A stretch of 64,000 bases of DNA, taken from an uncultured Bacteroidales bacterium. Lineage in GTDB: Bacteria; Bacteroidota; Bacteroidia; Bacteroidales; Bacteroidaceae. A model generated the notes under the pieces. It saw only the letters and a program-made list of their open reading frames with translations. It did not search any database and was not told where the DNA came from. Both the position numbers and the translations under genes were made by a program. The stretch covers positions 1-64,000 of the forward strand of contig CACYQI010000011.1 in the NCBI GenBank assembly GCA_902776455.1, written 5' to 3'. Shown here in pieces: positions 1 to 7,874 of this stretch. Position 1 is the stretch's first letter, and every line of letters starts with the position of its first letter.

Positions 1-311
1 ATGCACTCGTCTATTATAAGTGCATAATCGAGATCCTTAAGGGCTGCAGGCGCATGCCTGATCTCATCAAGGCCACATTTGCGCACCCAATTGTCGACAT
101 GCTCTTTAAGTATTCAATCCGGATAACTGGTAGAGCACTTCACTTTACGCTGGTAGAGCATGGTAGAGCACCTTTTGTCCAAACATGTCTAAAACAACAG
201 GTTGCGGCAGATAGTGATTTCACCCGCGAATTTAACATTAAATCCTGGTGCAGTAATCAACAATTTTATCACTATCTACTTGATTTTGTTTGGCTTAACA
301 TTCTTTGGCAA
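1..311. other. Stretch without a supported gene; tRNA D-arm-like repeats
   Basis: No recognisable gene. A 91-codon open frame at 54-329 has no family resemblance and overlaps the terminator, so it is not called. The stretch contains three exact copies of TGGTAGAGCA at 128-137, 151-160 and 161-170, the same ten bases as the D-arm of the tRNA-Lys gene encoded on the opposite strand just downstream. It also has a small hairpin at 1-25 (7-bp arms). It could be decayed tRNA-gene or integration debris, which is an inference. Confidence 0.4.
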
Positions 312-341
312 CAAAACCCCAGTCGTTAAACTGAGGTTTTG
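312..341. terminator. Hairpin terminator below tRNA-Lys
   Basis: The 12-nt arms at 312-323 and 330-341 pair with a single G-T wobble around a 6-nt loop. A-rich and T-rich ends on the arms let it work in both directions. It lies 22 nt beyond the 3' end of the minus-strand tRNA gene, so it most likely ends that transcript. Confidence 0.65.
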
Positions 342-363
342 TGAAAGTCTGTTTGACCGTTTT

Positions 364-439
364 TGGTAACCCGCTTGGGGCTCGAACCCAAGACCCCCAC
401 ATTAAAAGTGTGATGCTCTACCAACTGAGCTAGCGAGTC
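364..439 (-). tRNA. tRNA-Lys (anticodon TTT)
   Basis: Read on the minus strand this is a complete 76-nt cloverleaf with the CCA end encoded in the gene (364-366). The acceptor stem GACTCGC pairs with GCGGGTT, the D-arm contains TAGCTCAGTTGGTAGAGCA, the anticodon loop is CTTTTAA giving anticodon TTT, and the T-arm carries GGTTCGAGCC. A hairpin terminator follows at 312-341. Confidence 0.97.
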
Positions 440-515
440 AACCTAAATGCAAATTTTTCGTTTGCGGCTGCAAAGGTACAACTAATAATTTAAATATCAA
501 AATTAAGATTCAAAA

Positions 516-1643
516 TTATTCGTTTTCTTTCGCTTTTTGTTGTTTTGAATGCTTTTTCGACATGTCGTAATCGGTTTCTTTGAGGATAAAGAGCCTGTAA
601 TAGGAAATGAGTAAGGTGGTGAGAGGCAGGGCGATGATGAGGCCGATGATGCCCAGCAGGCTGCCCCAGATGGAGAGGCTCAGCAGGATGATGGCGGGGT
701 TCATGCCCATGACGTGCCCCATGATGCGGGGGGTGAGGAAGACATCCTGTATAGCCTGCACCACAGCAAAGACTGCCAGGGCGCAGAAGATGATGACCCA
801 GAAGCTCTCTCCCGTGTCGGCGGCTTTGACGAGGGCCAGTATGATGGTGGGGATGAAGCCTACGAGCTGCAGATAGGGGATGAGGTTGAGCAGGCCGATG
901 AAGAGTCCCAGTCCGATGGCCATGGGGAAGTCGATGATGAGGAACCCTATGCTGAAGAGGATGCCGACGATGAGGGCGATGAGCGACTGTCCGCGGAAGT
1001 AGGCGTTCATGCCGTTCTTGACATCCTCCACCACCATCCCTGCAAAGCCTCGCTGTCCGGCGGGGATGAGCCGTATCCATCCGTGTGATATCTTCTCGTA
1101 GTCCATGAGGATGAAGAACAGATAGAGCAGAACGACAAGGCTCCCCAGCAGGCCGATGGCAAAGTTGATGGTGCCGGAGAGGAATCCCCAGGCCTGGAGC
1201 ATCAGATTCTCGGCGACGTCCATCACGCTACTGTGCTGTATGAGTTTCATCAGGGAATCGTCGTTGGCATAGCTCTGCAGCATCTTACGCACGTTGACGA
1301 GTAACTCGGAAGAGCTGAGAGTGTCGTGGAAATAGACGGATATAAGCCCCGATATGCGAATGCTTTCCTCTACGATAGGAGGCACGACGAGCCACACCGC
1401 CAAGGTGAGAATGGCCAGAACGACGAGCAAGGCCACCACGATGCTGAGTATGCGGTACTTCAGTCGGCACTTCTTCTGCAGGAAGAGGACGAAAGGATAA
1501 ATCATGTAAGCCAGAATCCAGGCGATGAAGAATGGCAACAGCACGCTGGAGAGGCGGTTGATGAGCAGCACGATAGCCGTCGCAACAAGGGCGACTATAA
1601 GCCAGCGCACAACGCGGTCGAAGGTAATCTCACGGTCTAACAT
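516..1643 (-). CDS. AI-2E family transporter (PerM-like membrane protein)
   Basis: A 375-aa polytopic membrane protein of the AI-2E transporter/PerM family, whose members are proposed permeases or ion exchangers; the substrate here cannot be read from sequence. Hydrophobic helices begin at the N-terminus (WLIVALVATAIVLLI) and cluster again in the C-terminal half, which has the family-typical NLIPYLG-like segment (NLIPYLQLVGFIPTIILAL) and a loop rich in G and P. The open frame extends upstream into the thymidine kinase gene, so the ATG at 1643 is preferred: it lies 37 nt after the tdk stop. The gap is filled by tandem copies of a TTTTCGGAG-type repeat. Probably co-transcribed with tdk. Confidence 0.85.
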   Translation of the reverse strand: MLDREITFDRVVRWLIVALVATAIVLLINRLSSVLLPFFIAWILAYMIYPFVLFLQKKCRLKYRILSIVVALLVVLAILTLAVWLVVPPIVEESIRISGLISVYFHDTLSSSELLVNVRKMLQSYANDDSLMKLIQHSSVMDVAENLMLQAWGFLSGTINFAIGLLGSLVVLLYLFFILMDYEKISHGWIRLIPAGQRGFAGMVVEDVKNGMNAYFRGQSLIALIVGILFSIGFLIIDFPMAIGLGLFIGLLNLIPYLQLVGFIPTIILALVKAADTGESFWVIIFCALAVFAVVQAIQDVFLTPRIMGHVMGMNPAIILLSLSIWGSLLGIIGLIIALPLTTLLISYYRLFILKETDYDMSKKHSKQQKAKENE

Positions 1644-1680
1644 AGTTTTCGGAGTTTTCGGAGTTTTCAGAGTTTTCGGA

Positions 1681-2286
1681 TTATTCAGATTGTTGAGGTT
1701 GTTCTTTGTTGTCTGCCAGATGATTGTAGCACTCGCGGCAAAGGGGTTCGTACTCCTGTTTTTCGCCGAGCATGACTTGTTTGTCGCCTGCCACGATGCG
1801 ATGGCTGACGTAGGCCAGAGCGCCACAGCGGACGCAGATGGCATGCACCTTCGTCACCTCGTCGGCTATGGCGAGGAGCTGCGGCATGGGGCCAAAGGGC
1901 TGTCCCTTGAAGTCGAGGTCGAGACCGGCCACGATGACGCGGATGCCTCTGGCAGCCAGTTTGTTGCACACCTCTACGATGTGCTCGTCGAAGAACTGTG
2001 CCTCGTCGATGCCCACCACGTCGCTCTCCTGCCCCATGAGCAGGATGCTGGCCGAGGAATCGACTGGCGTGGAGAGGATGCTGTTCCCCTCGTGACTGAC
2101 TACTTCCTCCTCGCTGTAGCGCACATCGATGGCTGGCTTGAATATCTCTACTCTCTGCTTGGCGAACTGTGCCCTGCGCAGGCGACGGATAAGTTCCTCC
2201 GTCTTGCCCGAGAACATTGAGCCGCACACGACCTCTACACGGCCACGGCGCATCATCTCGCCATTACTTGAACCTACATCTTTCAT
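1681..2286 (-). CDS. tdk: Thymidine kinase
   Basis: A 201-aa type II thymidine kinase that phosphorylates thymidine to dTMP in the salvage pathway, in the cytoplasm. Visible motifs are the P-loop [11 protein letters not shown] near residue 22, the DEAQFFD Walker-B-like segment, and two CxxC pairs (CVRCG and CREC) that form the structural zinc site near the C-terminus. Length is normal for the family. Met11/Met12 are alternative starts, but the promoter box at 2354-2361 allows the first Met. The AI-2E transporter gene follows 37 nt downstream. Confidence 0.96.
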   Translation of the reverse strand: MKDVGSSNGEMMRRGRVEVVCGSMFSGKTEELIRRLRRAQFAKQRVEIFKPAIDVRYSEEEVVSHEGNSILSTPVDSSASILLMGQESDVVGIDEAQFFDEHIVEVCNKLAARGIRVIVAGLDLDFKGQPFGPMPQLLAIADEVTKVHAICVRCGALAYVSHRIVAGDKQVMLGEKQEYEPLCRECYNHLADNKEQPQQSE

Positions 2287-2353
2287 TTATCATTTATCCA
2301 TTTACCATTTACCATTTGATACCTCCATCTCCTCGGAAGGTTATTTTTCAGGC

Positions 2354-2361
2354 ACAAATAT
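2354..2361 (-). promoter_or_regulatory. -7 box (TATATTTG) for tdk
   Basis: A perfect Bacteroidetes TAnnTTTG box on the minus strand, 68 nt before the tdk start, in the divergent region shared with rsmI. Confidence 0.6.
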
Positions 2362-2457
2362 ACAAAATATCTTTAATTTCCGCGCAAAGAGATGCCTAAA
2401 AATGTAAAAAAAGATAATTCTTCATTCCTCATTCTTCATTCTTCATTACTTTATTTG

Positions 2458-2465
2458 TATCTTTG
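2458..2465 (+). promoter_or_regulatory. -7 box (TATCTTTG) for rsmI
   Basis: A perfect TAnnTTTG box 20 nt before the rsmI start, preceded by T-rich DNA. No clean TTTG -33 element is seen. Confidence 0.7.
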
Positions 2466-2485
2466 CATCCGCTATATTAATACAT

Positions 2486-3190
2486 ATGGGAACGCTTTAC
2501 TTAGTGCCGACTCCGGTAGGCAACATGGAGGACATCACGATGCGAGCACTCAAGGTGCTTCGCGAGGCTGACCTCATTCTGGCCGAGGACACACGCACGA
2601 GCGGCAACCTGCTGCGCCACTTCGACATCAGGAACGCCATGCTCTCCTACCATAAGTTCAACGAGCACCAGACGGTTGAAGGCATCGTGGAACGGCTGCT
2701 GGGAGGACAGACGATAGCGGTGGTGAGCGATGCTGGCACGCCGGGCATCAGCGATCCGGGCTTTCTGGTGGCTCGCGAAGCCATCAAGGCAGGCGTGGAG
2801 GTCATCACCTTGCCCGGAGCAACGGCTTTCGTGCCGGCACTCGTCAGTAGCGGATTGCCTTGCGACCGCTTCTGCTTCGAAGGTTTCCTGCCGCAGAAGA
2901 AAGGCCGACAGACACGCATCCAAGCCCTTGCCGACGAGACACGAACGATGATTTTCTACGAGTCGCCCCATCGCATCGTGAAGGCTCTCTCGCAGTTTAT
3001 CGAAGTCTTCGGCCCTGACAGGCAAGTGAGCGTCTGCCGCGAGATAAGCAAGATACACGAGGAAAGCGTGCGTGGCACCCTACAGGAAGTACTCGAGCAC
3101 TTCACGGAGACAGAACCTCGCGGCGAGTTCGTGATAGTGGTGGGAGGGAAAGCCCGGGGGAACGGAGAAGACGAGAAAGATTATAAATAA
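2486..3190 (+). CDS. rsmI: 16S rRNA (cytidine1402-2'-O)-methyltransferase
   Basis: A 234-aa SAM-dependent tetrapyrrole-methylase-fold enzyme that 2'-O-methylates C1402 of 16S rRNA. The N-terminus LYLVPTPVGNMEDIT, the AEDTRTS segment and the SAM-loop AGTPGISDPG are diagnostic of RsmI. It is shorter than the about 280-aa proteobacterial enzymes because it lacks most of the C-terminal extension. It is transcribed away from tdk, with its own promoter box. Confidence 0.95.
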   Translation: MGTLYLVPTPVGNMEDITMRALKVLREADLILAEDTRTSGNLLRHFDIRNAMLSYHKFNEHQTVEGIVERLLGGQTIAVVSDAGTPGISDPGFLVAREAIKAGVEVITLPGATAFVPALVSSGLPCDRFCFEGFLPQKKGRQTRIQALADETRTMIFYESPHRIVKALSQFIEVFGPDRQVSVCREISKIHEESVRGTLQEVLEHFTETEPRGEFVIVVGGKARGNGEDEKDYK

Positions 3191-3204
3191 TAAAAAGAAA
3201 CAAC

Positions 3205-3242
3205 TTCCTTTCACCCCTCCTTGGGAAGGGCTGGGGAAGGCT
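3205..3242 (+). repeat. GC-rich palindromic intergenic repeat
   Basis: One member of the dispersed CCCCTCC...GGGGAGG-type repeat family in the gap between rsmI and the lipoprotein gene: C-rich half, then AAGGGCTGGGGAAGGCT. Confidence 0.5.
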
Positions 3243-3256
3243 AAATGATTTGAAAT

Positions 3257-4108
3257 ATGAAAAAAATTCTTTTATTCGTTGCTTGCGTACTCGGTTTGAG
3301 CGCATGCAACTTGACAGGTGAGAAACAAGATGCCATGCAGCAGGAGCGCGACTCCCTGCAACGCATCATCAACGAGAAGGACATGGAGCTGGACGACATC
3401 CTGGGCACATTCAACGAGGTGCAGGAAGGCATCCGCAAAATCAACGAGGCTGAAGGCCGTGTGACGATTGCCGAAGGAAGCCCCGAGAGCGCCAGCACGA
3501 AGGAAATCATTCGCGAAAACTTGGAGTTCATCCAGAATGCCATGCAGCACAACCGCGAACTGATTGCCCAACTGCAGGAGAAGCTGAAGAACAGCAGCAT
3601 CAAGGCTACCAAGATGCAGAAGACCATCGAGAGCCTGCAGGCCCAAATTGAGACTCAGGCAGCACGCATTCAGGAACTCGAAGCAAGTCTGGCTGAGAAG
3701 GATGCCCTCATCGAGGTTCAGGGTAATGCCATAGCCGGACTCAGCAACGACGTGGCTTCGCTCACCGAAGAGAACCGCTCGAAGACGGAGAAGGTGCAGC
3801 AGCAGGACAAGGAACTCAACACCGCCTGGTTCGTCTTCGGCACAAAGGACGAGCTGAAGGAACAGAAAATCCTGACGAAAGGCGACGTCCTCAAGAGCGG
3901 CGACTTCAACAAGGACTACTTCACGAAGATCGACATCCGCTACGACAAAGACCTCAAGTTCTACAGCAAGAGCGCCCAACTGCTCTCCACGCATCCCGCC
4001 GGCAGCTACCAGCTCGTGAAGGACAAGCAGGGGCAGTACGAACTGCACATCACCGACCCCCAGAAGTTCTGGAGCGTCAGCAAGTACCTCGTCGTACAAG
4101 TTAAGTAA
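3257..4108 (+). CDS. Coiled-coil lipoprotein
   Basis: A 283-aa secreted lipoprotein of unknown function. The signal sequence ends in the lipobox LSAC with the modified cysteine at residue 17. Residues about 25-180 are strongly heptad-like and rich in E, Q, K and L (several stretches of coiled coil), followed by a compact C-terminal domain of about 100 residues that includes FGTKDELKEQKILT and FWSVSKYLVVQVK. The pattern (lipid anchor, long coil, small globular end) suits an envelope scaffold or periplasmic tether. Close relatives are common in Bacteroidales as hypothetical proteins. No enzyme motif is visible. Confidence 0.85.
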   Translation: MKKILLFVACVLGLSACNLTGEKQDAMQQERDSLQRIINEKDMELDDILGTFNEVQEGIRKINEAEGRVTIAEGSPESASTKEIIRENLEFIQNAMQHNRELIAQLQEKLKNSSIKATKMQKTIESLQAQIETQAARIQELEASLAEKDALIEVQGNAIAGLSNDVASLTEENRSKTEKVQQQDKELNTAWFVFGTKDELKEQKILTKGDVLKSGDFNKDYFTKIDIRYDKDLKFYSKSAQLLSTHPAGSYQLVKDKQGQYELHITDPQKFWSVSKYLVVQVK

Positions 4109-4109
4109 G

Positions 4110-4206
4110 AATGCATAATTCACAATTCATAATTCATAATAATGCTACGCCCAATTTTTAGCGAAGAAGATAATTATGAATTATGAATTCTTAATTATGA
4201 ATTAGC
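4110..4206. repeat. AT-rich inverted repeat (AATTCATAATT type)
   Basis: Copies of AATTCATAATT on one side and ATAATTATGAATT on the other form an imperfect long hairpin between the lipoprotein gene and hflX. The same AT-rich words recur at 36105-36155, 37068-37100 and 50115-50145, so this is a dispersed intergenic repeat, possibly acting as a weak terminator. Confidence 0.55.
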
Positions 4207-5559
4207 ATGAAGACTTCCCGTAGCAAGCACTACAACTCTTCGCGCTCGTCGCTGCCCTTTGAGGACGGCATGACGAGCGTGAAGTTCCATAACGTCATCG
4301 ACGACTCGCCCGAGACGGCTGTGCTCGTCGGCATCATCACGCCCAGTCAGGACGAGCGAAAGACGAAGGAATACCTCGACGAGCTGGAGTTCCTGGCCGA
4401 GACTGCCGGAGCCAAGACTATCCGTCGCTTCACCCAACGCCTGGGCGGACCGAACAGCGTCACCTATCTCGGCATCGGCAAGCTGCAGGAGATACGTGCC
4501 TTCATCCAGGCCGAAGAGGATGCCGAGCGAGAGGTCTCGATGGTCATCTTCGACGACGAACTCTCCGCCAAGCAGCTACGCAACATCGAGAACGAGCTGA
4601 AGGTCAAGATACTCGACCGCACGACGCTCATCCTCGACATCTTCGCCATGCGAGCCCAGACGGCCAACGCCAAGACGCAGGTCGAACTGGCACAGTATCG
4701 CTACATGCTGCCGCGCCTGCAACGCCTCTGGACGCACCTCGAGCGACAGGGCGGCGGCTCGGGCAGCGGCGGCGGCAAAGGCTCGGTGGGACTGCGCGGA
4801 CCTGGCGAGACACAGCTCGAGATGGACCGACGCATCATCCTGAACCGCATGAGCCTCCTCAAGCAACGGCTCGCGGAAATCGACAAGCAGAAGACCACCC
4901 AGCGCGGCAACCGCGGCAAGATGATACGCGTGGCACTCGTAGGCTACACCAACGTCGGCAAGAGTACCTTGATGAACCTCCTCTCCAAGAGCGAGGTGTT
5001 TGCCGAGAACAAACTCTTCGCCACCCTCGACACGACCGTCCGCAAGGTCATCGTCGATAACCTGCCCTTCCTGCTCAGCGACACAGTCGGCTTCATCCGC
5101 AAGCTGCCCACCGACCTCGTCGATTCCTTCAAGAGCACGCTCGACGAGGTGCGCGAGGCCGACTTCCTCCTCCACATCGTCGATATCAGCCATCCCGACT
5201 TCGAGGACCAGATAAAGGTCGTCGATAAGACGCTTGCCGACCTGGGCTGCAGCGAGAAGCCGCAGATGATAGTCTTCAACAAGATAGACGCCTACACGTG
5301 GGAGGAAAAGGATGCCGACGACCTCACTCCCGCTACGGCCCGCAACGTCTCGCTCCAGGAACTCATCCACACCTGGATGTCGCGCCTCGGCGGAGAGTGC
5401 CTCTTCATCTCAGCACAAGAGCGAACCAACCTCGACACCCTCAAGCAGGTACTATATAATAAGGTACGCGAACTGCACGTCCAGAAGTACCCCTACAACG
5501 ACTTCCTCTTCGAGCACTACGAGGCTCCGTCTGAGCCTGAACAAGGCGAAGTTGATTGA
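4207..5559 (+). CDS. hflX: Ribosome-associated GTPase HflX
   Basis: A 450-aa GTPase that binds the large ribosomal subunit and can split stalled ribosomes. The N-terminal HflX domain includes GGPNSVTYLGIGKLQEI and the Gly-rich linker GSGSGGGKGSVGLRGPGETQLE. The G domain follows: P-loop GYTNVGKST near residue 245, DTVGFI (G3) and NKID (G4). Length is typical. It starts immediately after the AT-rich inverted repeat. Confidence 0.96.
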   Translation: MKTSRSKHYNSSRSSLPFEDGMTSVKFHNVIDDSPETAVLVGIITPSQDERKTKEYLDELEFLAETAGAKTIRRFTQRLGGPNSVTYLGIGKLQEIRAFIQAEEDAEREVSMVIFDDELSAKQLRNIENELKVKILDRTTLILDIFAMRAQTANAKTQVELAQYRYMLPRLQRLWTHLERQGGGSGSGGGKGSVGLRGPGETQLEMDRRIILNRMSLLKQRLAEIDKQKTTQRGNRGKMIRVALVGYTNVGKSTLMNLLSKSEVFAENKLFATLDTTVRKVIVDNLPFLLSDTVGFIRKLPTDLVDSFKSTLDEVREADFLLHIVDISHPDFEDQIKVVDKTLADLGCSEKPQMIVFNKIDAYTWEEKDADDLTPATARNVSLQELIHTWMSRLGGECLFISAQERTNLDTLKQVLYNKVRELHVQKYPYNDFLFEHYEAPSEPEQGEVD

Positions 5560-5702
5560 AACGTCAATCGGCAATTGACGATTAGTCAAAAACCAAGAGT
5601 CATTACAACACAACGGATTCAGCGGATGATAATCTGAGACCCCGAATTAGCGGATTTGCTACCGCCCCAACAACTGTCTCTGTGCCCACCCACTGCGAGG
5701 GG
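5560..5702. repeat. AACGGATT-type dispersed element
   Basis: Between hflX and the next gene lies CAACGGATTCAGCGGATG followed by AGCGGATTTGCTACCGCC. The same ACAACGGATT...GCGGATTTGC words occur at 18863-18895 and, as an inverted pair, at 20643-20734. No gene is visible here. Confidence 0.4.
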
Positions 5703-5795
5703 TCGTTTTACGCCGCGTGCTGTGTAGGCCGATGCCGCGTGCTGTGTAAGCCGACACAGCACGCGGTGTAAAACGATGCCCTGTGCTGTGCTCGG
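5703..5795. repeat. 22-bp-period array, locus A
   Basis: Four cores start at 5712, 5734, 5756 and 5778, exactly 22 bp apart. The core is GCCGCGTGCTGTG, inverted in the third unit and changed in the fourth, separated by linkers such as TAGGCCGATG. Because the third core is inverted, arms 5703-5725 and 5754-5776 can form a 23-bp stem with one G-T pair. It belongs to the same family as the arrays at 27283, 38295, 48004, 52232 and 57404. Confidence 0.75.
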
Positions 5796-5913
5796 AACTA
5801 CCAAACGGAGATGTTAGCCCAGGTCCATCACTCCGGGTTGTCTGCTTCATGGTTTTGCCGTTCTTGTCGGACAGCAGTAGATTTGAAAGAAAAGTTTGGA
5901 AAATAACTTGCTT

Positions 5914-5947
5914 TTTGTGTTTATTTCAAGTTTTATTCGTACCTTTG
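5914..5947 (+). promoter_or_regulatory. Promoter (TTTG, 22 nt, TACCTTTG)
   Basis: A -7 box TACCTTTG at 5940-5947 with TTTG at 5914-5917 upstream. It would give a leader of about 170 nt before the large repeat-protein gene at 6123. The leader has no clear hairpin or riboswitch. Confidence 0.6.
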
Positions 5948-6122
5948 CAACATGTTCGGGGACAAATACGAGCTAACAAGGAAGCATCCACTATTATTTC
6001 GCATTCAGCCAAAAGCGTAGGAAACCTATTGGGAATAAAGACGCAATACCTTCCCCAAGGACATCAAACTTTACTATATTATTATTATACTCAACATACT
6101 AAACAACAAAAAACTAAAGCTC

Positions 6123-7874
6123 ATGAAAAAGTTATTACTTTCATTTGTAATGATGCTCATGGCCGCAGTCGGGGCGTGGGCAGGAGACGTGCAGCTACAG
6201 GATGCGGACGGCACGAAATTTGTAAACATGCCCTACCAAGGCACCGACAATCTGACGCTGACCGATGCCTCCGTCATGGCATTCAAGGTCTATGACGACG
6301 GCGGCGCGGAGGAACGCTACAGCAGCAGCAGCGATGGCTACCTGCTCATCACGGCTCCCGAGGGCTATGTCCTTCAACTGACAGGCACCGTCCAGACAGA
6401 GACCAGTTACGATTATCTGACGGTCTATGACGGAACCACCACCGAAGCTGCTGTGCTCCGCGAAAATCTATGGAGCCTTCCAAGTAGCGGCGACTTAACT
6501 GACATCGGCAGCATTATCAGCACGGGCAGTAGCATCTTGCTCTATTTCCATTCCGACGGTGGTAGCAATTACGAAGGCCTCAACCTCGATGTTACGTTGT
6601 TCAAACCCAACGAGGCCTATTCCATCAACATCAACGAGACCACAGGCGGCGTGATACATAGCAGCAAGGCTATAGCCAAGTATAATGACGAGATAACCCT
6701 GACGTGGACACACGAGACAGGCTATGTCCTCGAGAGCATCAGCATCACGGACGCCTACGGCAGGCCCGTAAGCTTCACTGGTGGCTCATGGTACAACGCT
6801 GCCACACACTTCACGATGCCCCCCTCGGCAGTAAACGTTACTCCGACCTTCATTAAGGCTACCACTTCGGTTGCCGGTCTCTTCGTCAACTTCCCCGAGA
6901 CAGGCCAAACAAAAACCTGCGACATTGCTACGGGTGTGACCTCATTCAAGGTCTATGACGATGGCGGTGCAGAAGGAGAATATTCCAACGACTATACTGG
7001 CTACGTCATCATCACTGCCCCAGAGGGCTTAAGAATGCAACTGACAGGTACCATATCCGGTGAGAGTCAGGACAACCTCACCGTCTATGACGGCAAGACC
7101 GACGAGGCCGCCGTGCTCCTCGACCATGCGTACGGAAATGGGCACAATGATTCAGCCAGAGACATCGGCATCATCACCACCACAGGCAATAGCATGATGC
7201 TTTATTTCCAAACAGACGGCAACAACACCGATCCTGGCCTGGACCTCGAAGTGACCCTGTTCAACCCCGACGAGGCCTTCCCCATCAACATCAGCACAGT
7301 TATGGGCGGCTCCATGACGAGTGACAAGTCGACAGCCAAGTACACAGAGACCGTCGCACTGACCGAGTCGCATGAGGATGGCTATGTACTGAAGGACATC
7401 CTTGTGAAGGACGTCAACAATAAAACGGTGGAAGTAAATGGCGGCACGTGGTACAGGGTTGATGCCAGCTTCACGATGCCGGCATCGGAAGTTACCGTCA
7501 CCCCGACGTTCATTCCTGCCACGACCATTGCCGACGGACTCTTCATCAATATGCTGAAGGAGGGAACTATCACCACCAACATCTCAACGGGCGTGAAGTC
7601 GTTCAAGGTCTATGACGATGGCGGTGCAGAAGGAGAATATTCCGACGGCTGCAATAGCTATCTCGTGCTCAACGTTCCCGAAGGCTACCTGATACAGGTC
7701 ACTGGCACGATAGACTCGGAGAACTGCGATTACCTGACCTTCTATGACGGCGCCGACGACCAAGCCCCAACGCTCAGGGAGCAAGTGTCCAGCATAGACA
7801 GCCACAACCTCTCGGACATCGGCATCGACCAGCAGCGGACGGAGCATGACCATCCGTTTCTATTCAGACGGTAG
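6123..7874 (+). CDS. Large secreted repeat protein, N-terminal part (frameshifted)
   Basis: The 5' part of a surface or secreted protein; residues 1-20 are a signal peptide ending AVGAWA. It consists of near-identical modules of about 220 aa. Each has a CUB-like beta-sandwich (FKVYDDGG..., GYLLITAPEGY, YDYLTVYDG) followed by a bacterial-repeat domain (GYVLESI..., W-Y-N-A-A-x-x-F-T-M-P, VTPTF). The frame is lost inside the third CUB module near 7820-7835, after DIGI. The continuation of that module is found in the +1-shifted frame of the next entry. CUB-like and repeat modules suggest adhesion or carbohydrate binding outside the cell, which is an inference. Codon use matches the neighbours. 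Confidence 0.8.
   Translation: MKKLLLSFVMMLMAAVGAWAGDVQLQDADGTKFVNMPYQGTDNLTLTDASVMAFKVYDDGGAEERYSSSSDGYLLITAPEGYVLQLTGTVQTETSYDYLTVYDGTTTEAAVLRENLWSLPSSGDLTDIGSIISTGSSILLYFHSDGGSNYEGLNLDVTLFKPNEAYSININETTGGVIHSSKAIAKYNDEITLTWTHETGYVLESISITDAYGRPVSFTGGSWYNAATHFTMPPSAVNVTPTFIKATTSVAGLFVNFPETGQTKTCDIATGVTSFKVYDDGGAEGEYSNDYTGYVIITAPEGLRMQLTGTISGESQDNLTVYDGKTDEAAVLLDHAYGNGHNDSARDIGIITTTGNSMMLYFQTDGNNTDPGLDLEVTLFNPDEAFPINISTVMGGSMTSDKSTAKYTETVALTESHEDGYVLKDILVKDVNNKTVEVNGGTWYRVDASFTMPASEVTVTPTFIPATTIADGLFINMLKEGTITTNISTGVKSFKVYDDGGAEGEYSDGCNSYLVLNVPEGYLIQVTGTIDSENCDYLTFYDGADDQAPTLREQVSSIDSHNLSDIGIDQQRTEHDHPFLFRR

Noticed and set aside
54..329. Open frame of 91 codons before the tRNA
   Set aside because: No family resemblance, no promoter or signal, contains the TGGTAGAGCA repeats and ends inside a terminator hairpin.
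1525..2220. 231-codon plus-strand frame over tdk
   Set aside because: tdk on the minus strand has all thymidine kinase motifs.
5940..6122. Riboswitch in the leader of the CUB protein gene
   Set aside because: The leader is long but no conserved aptamer pattern or terminator hairpin was seen.
5783..6295. 170-codon frame reaching into the CUB protein gene
   Set aside because: It is mostly non-coding leader and overlaps the signal peptide of the real gene in another frame.
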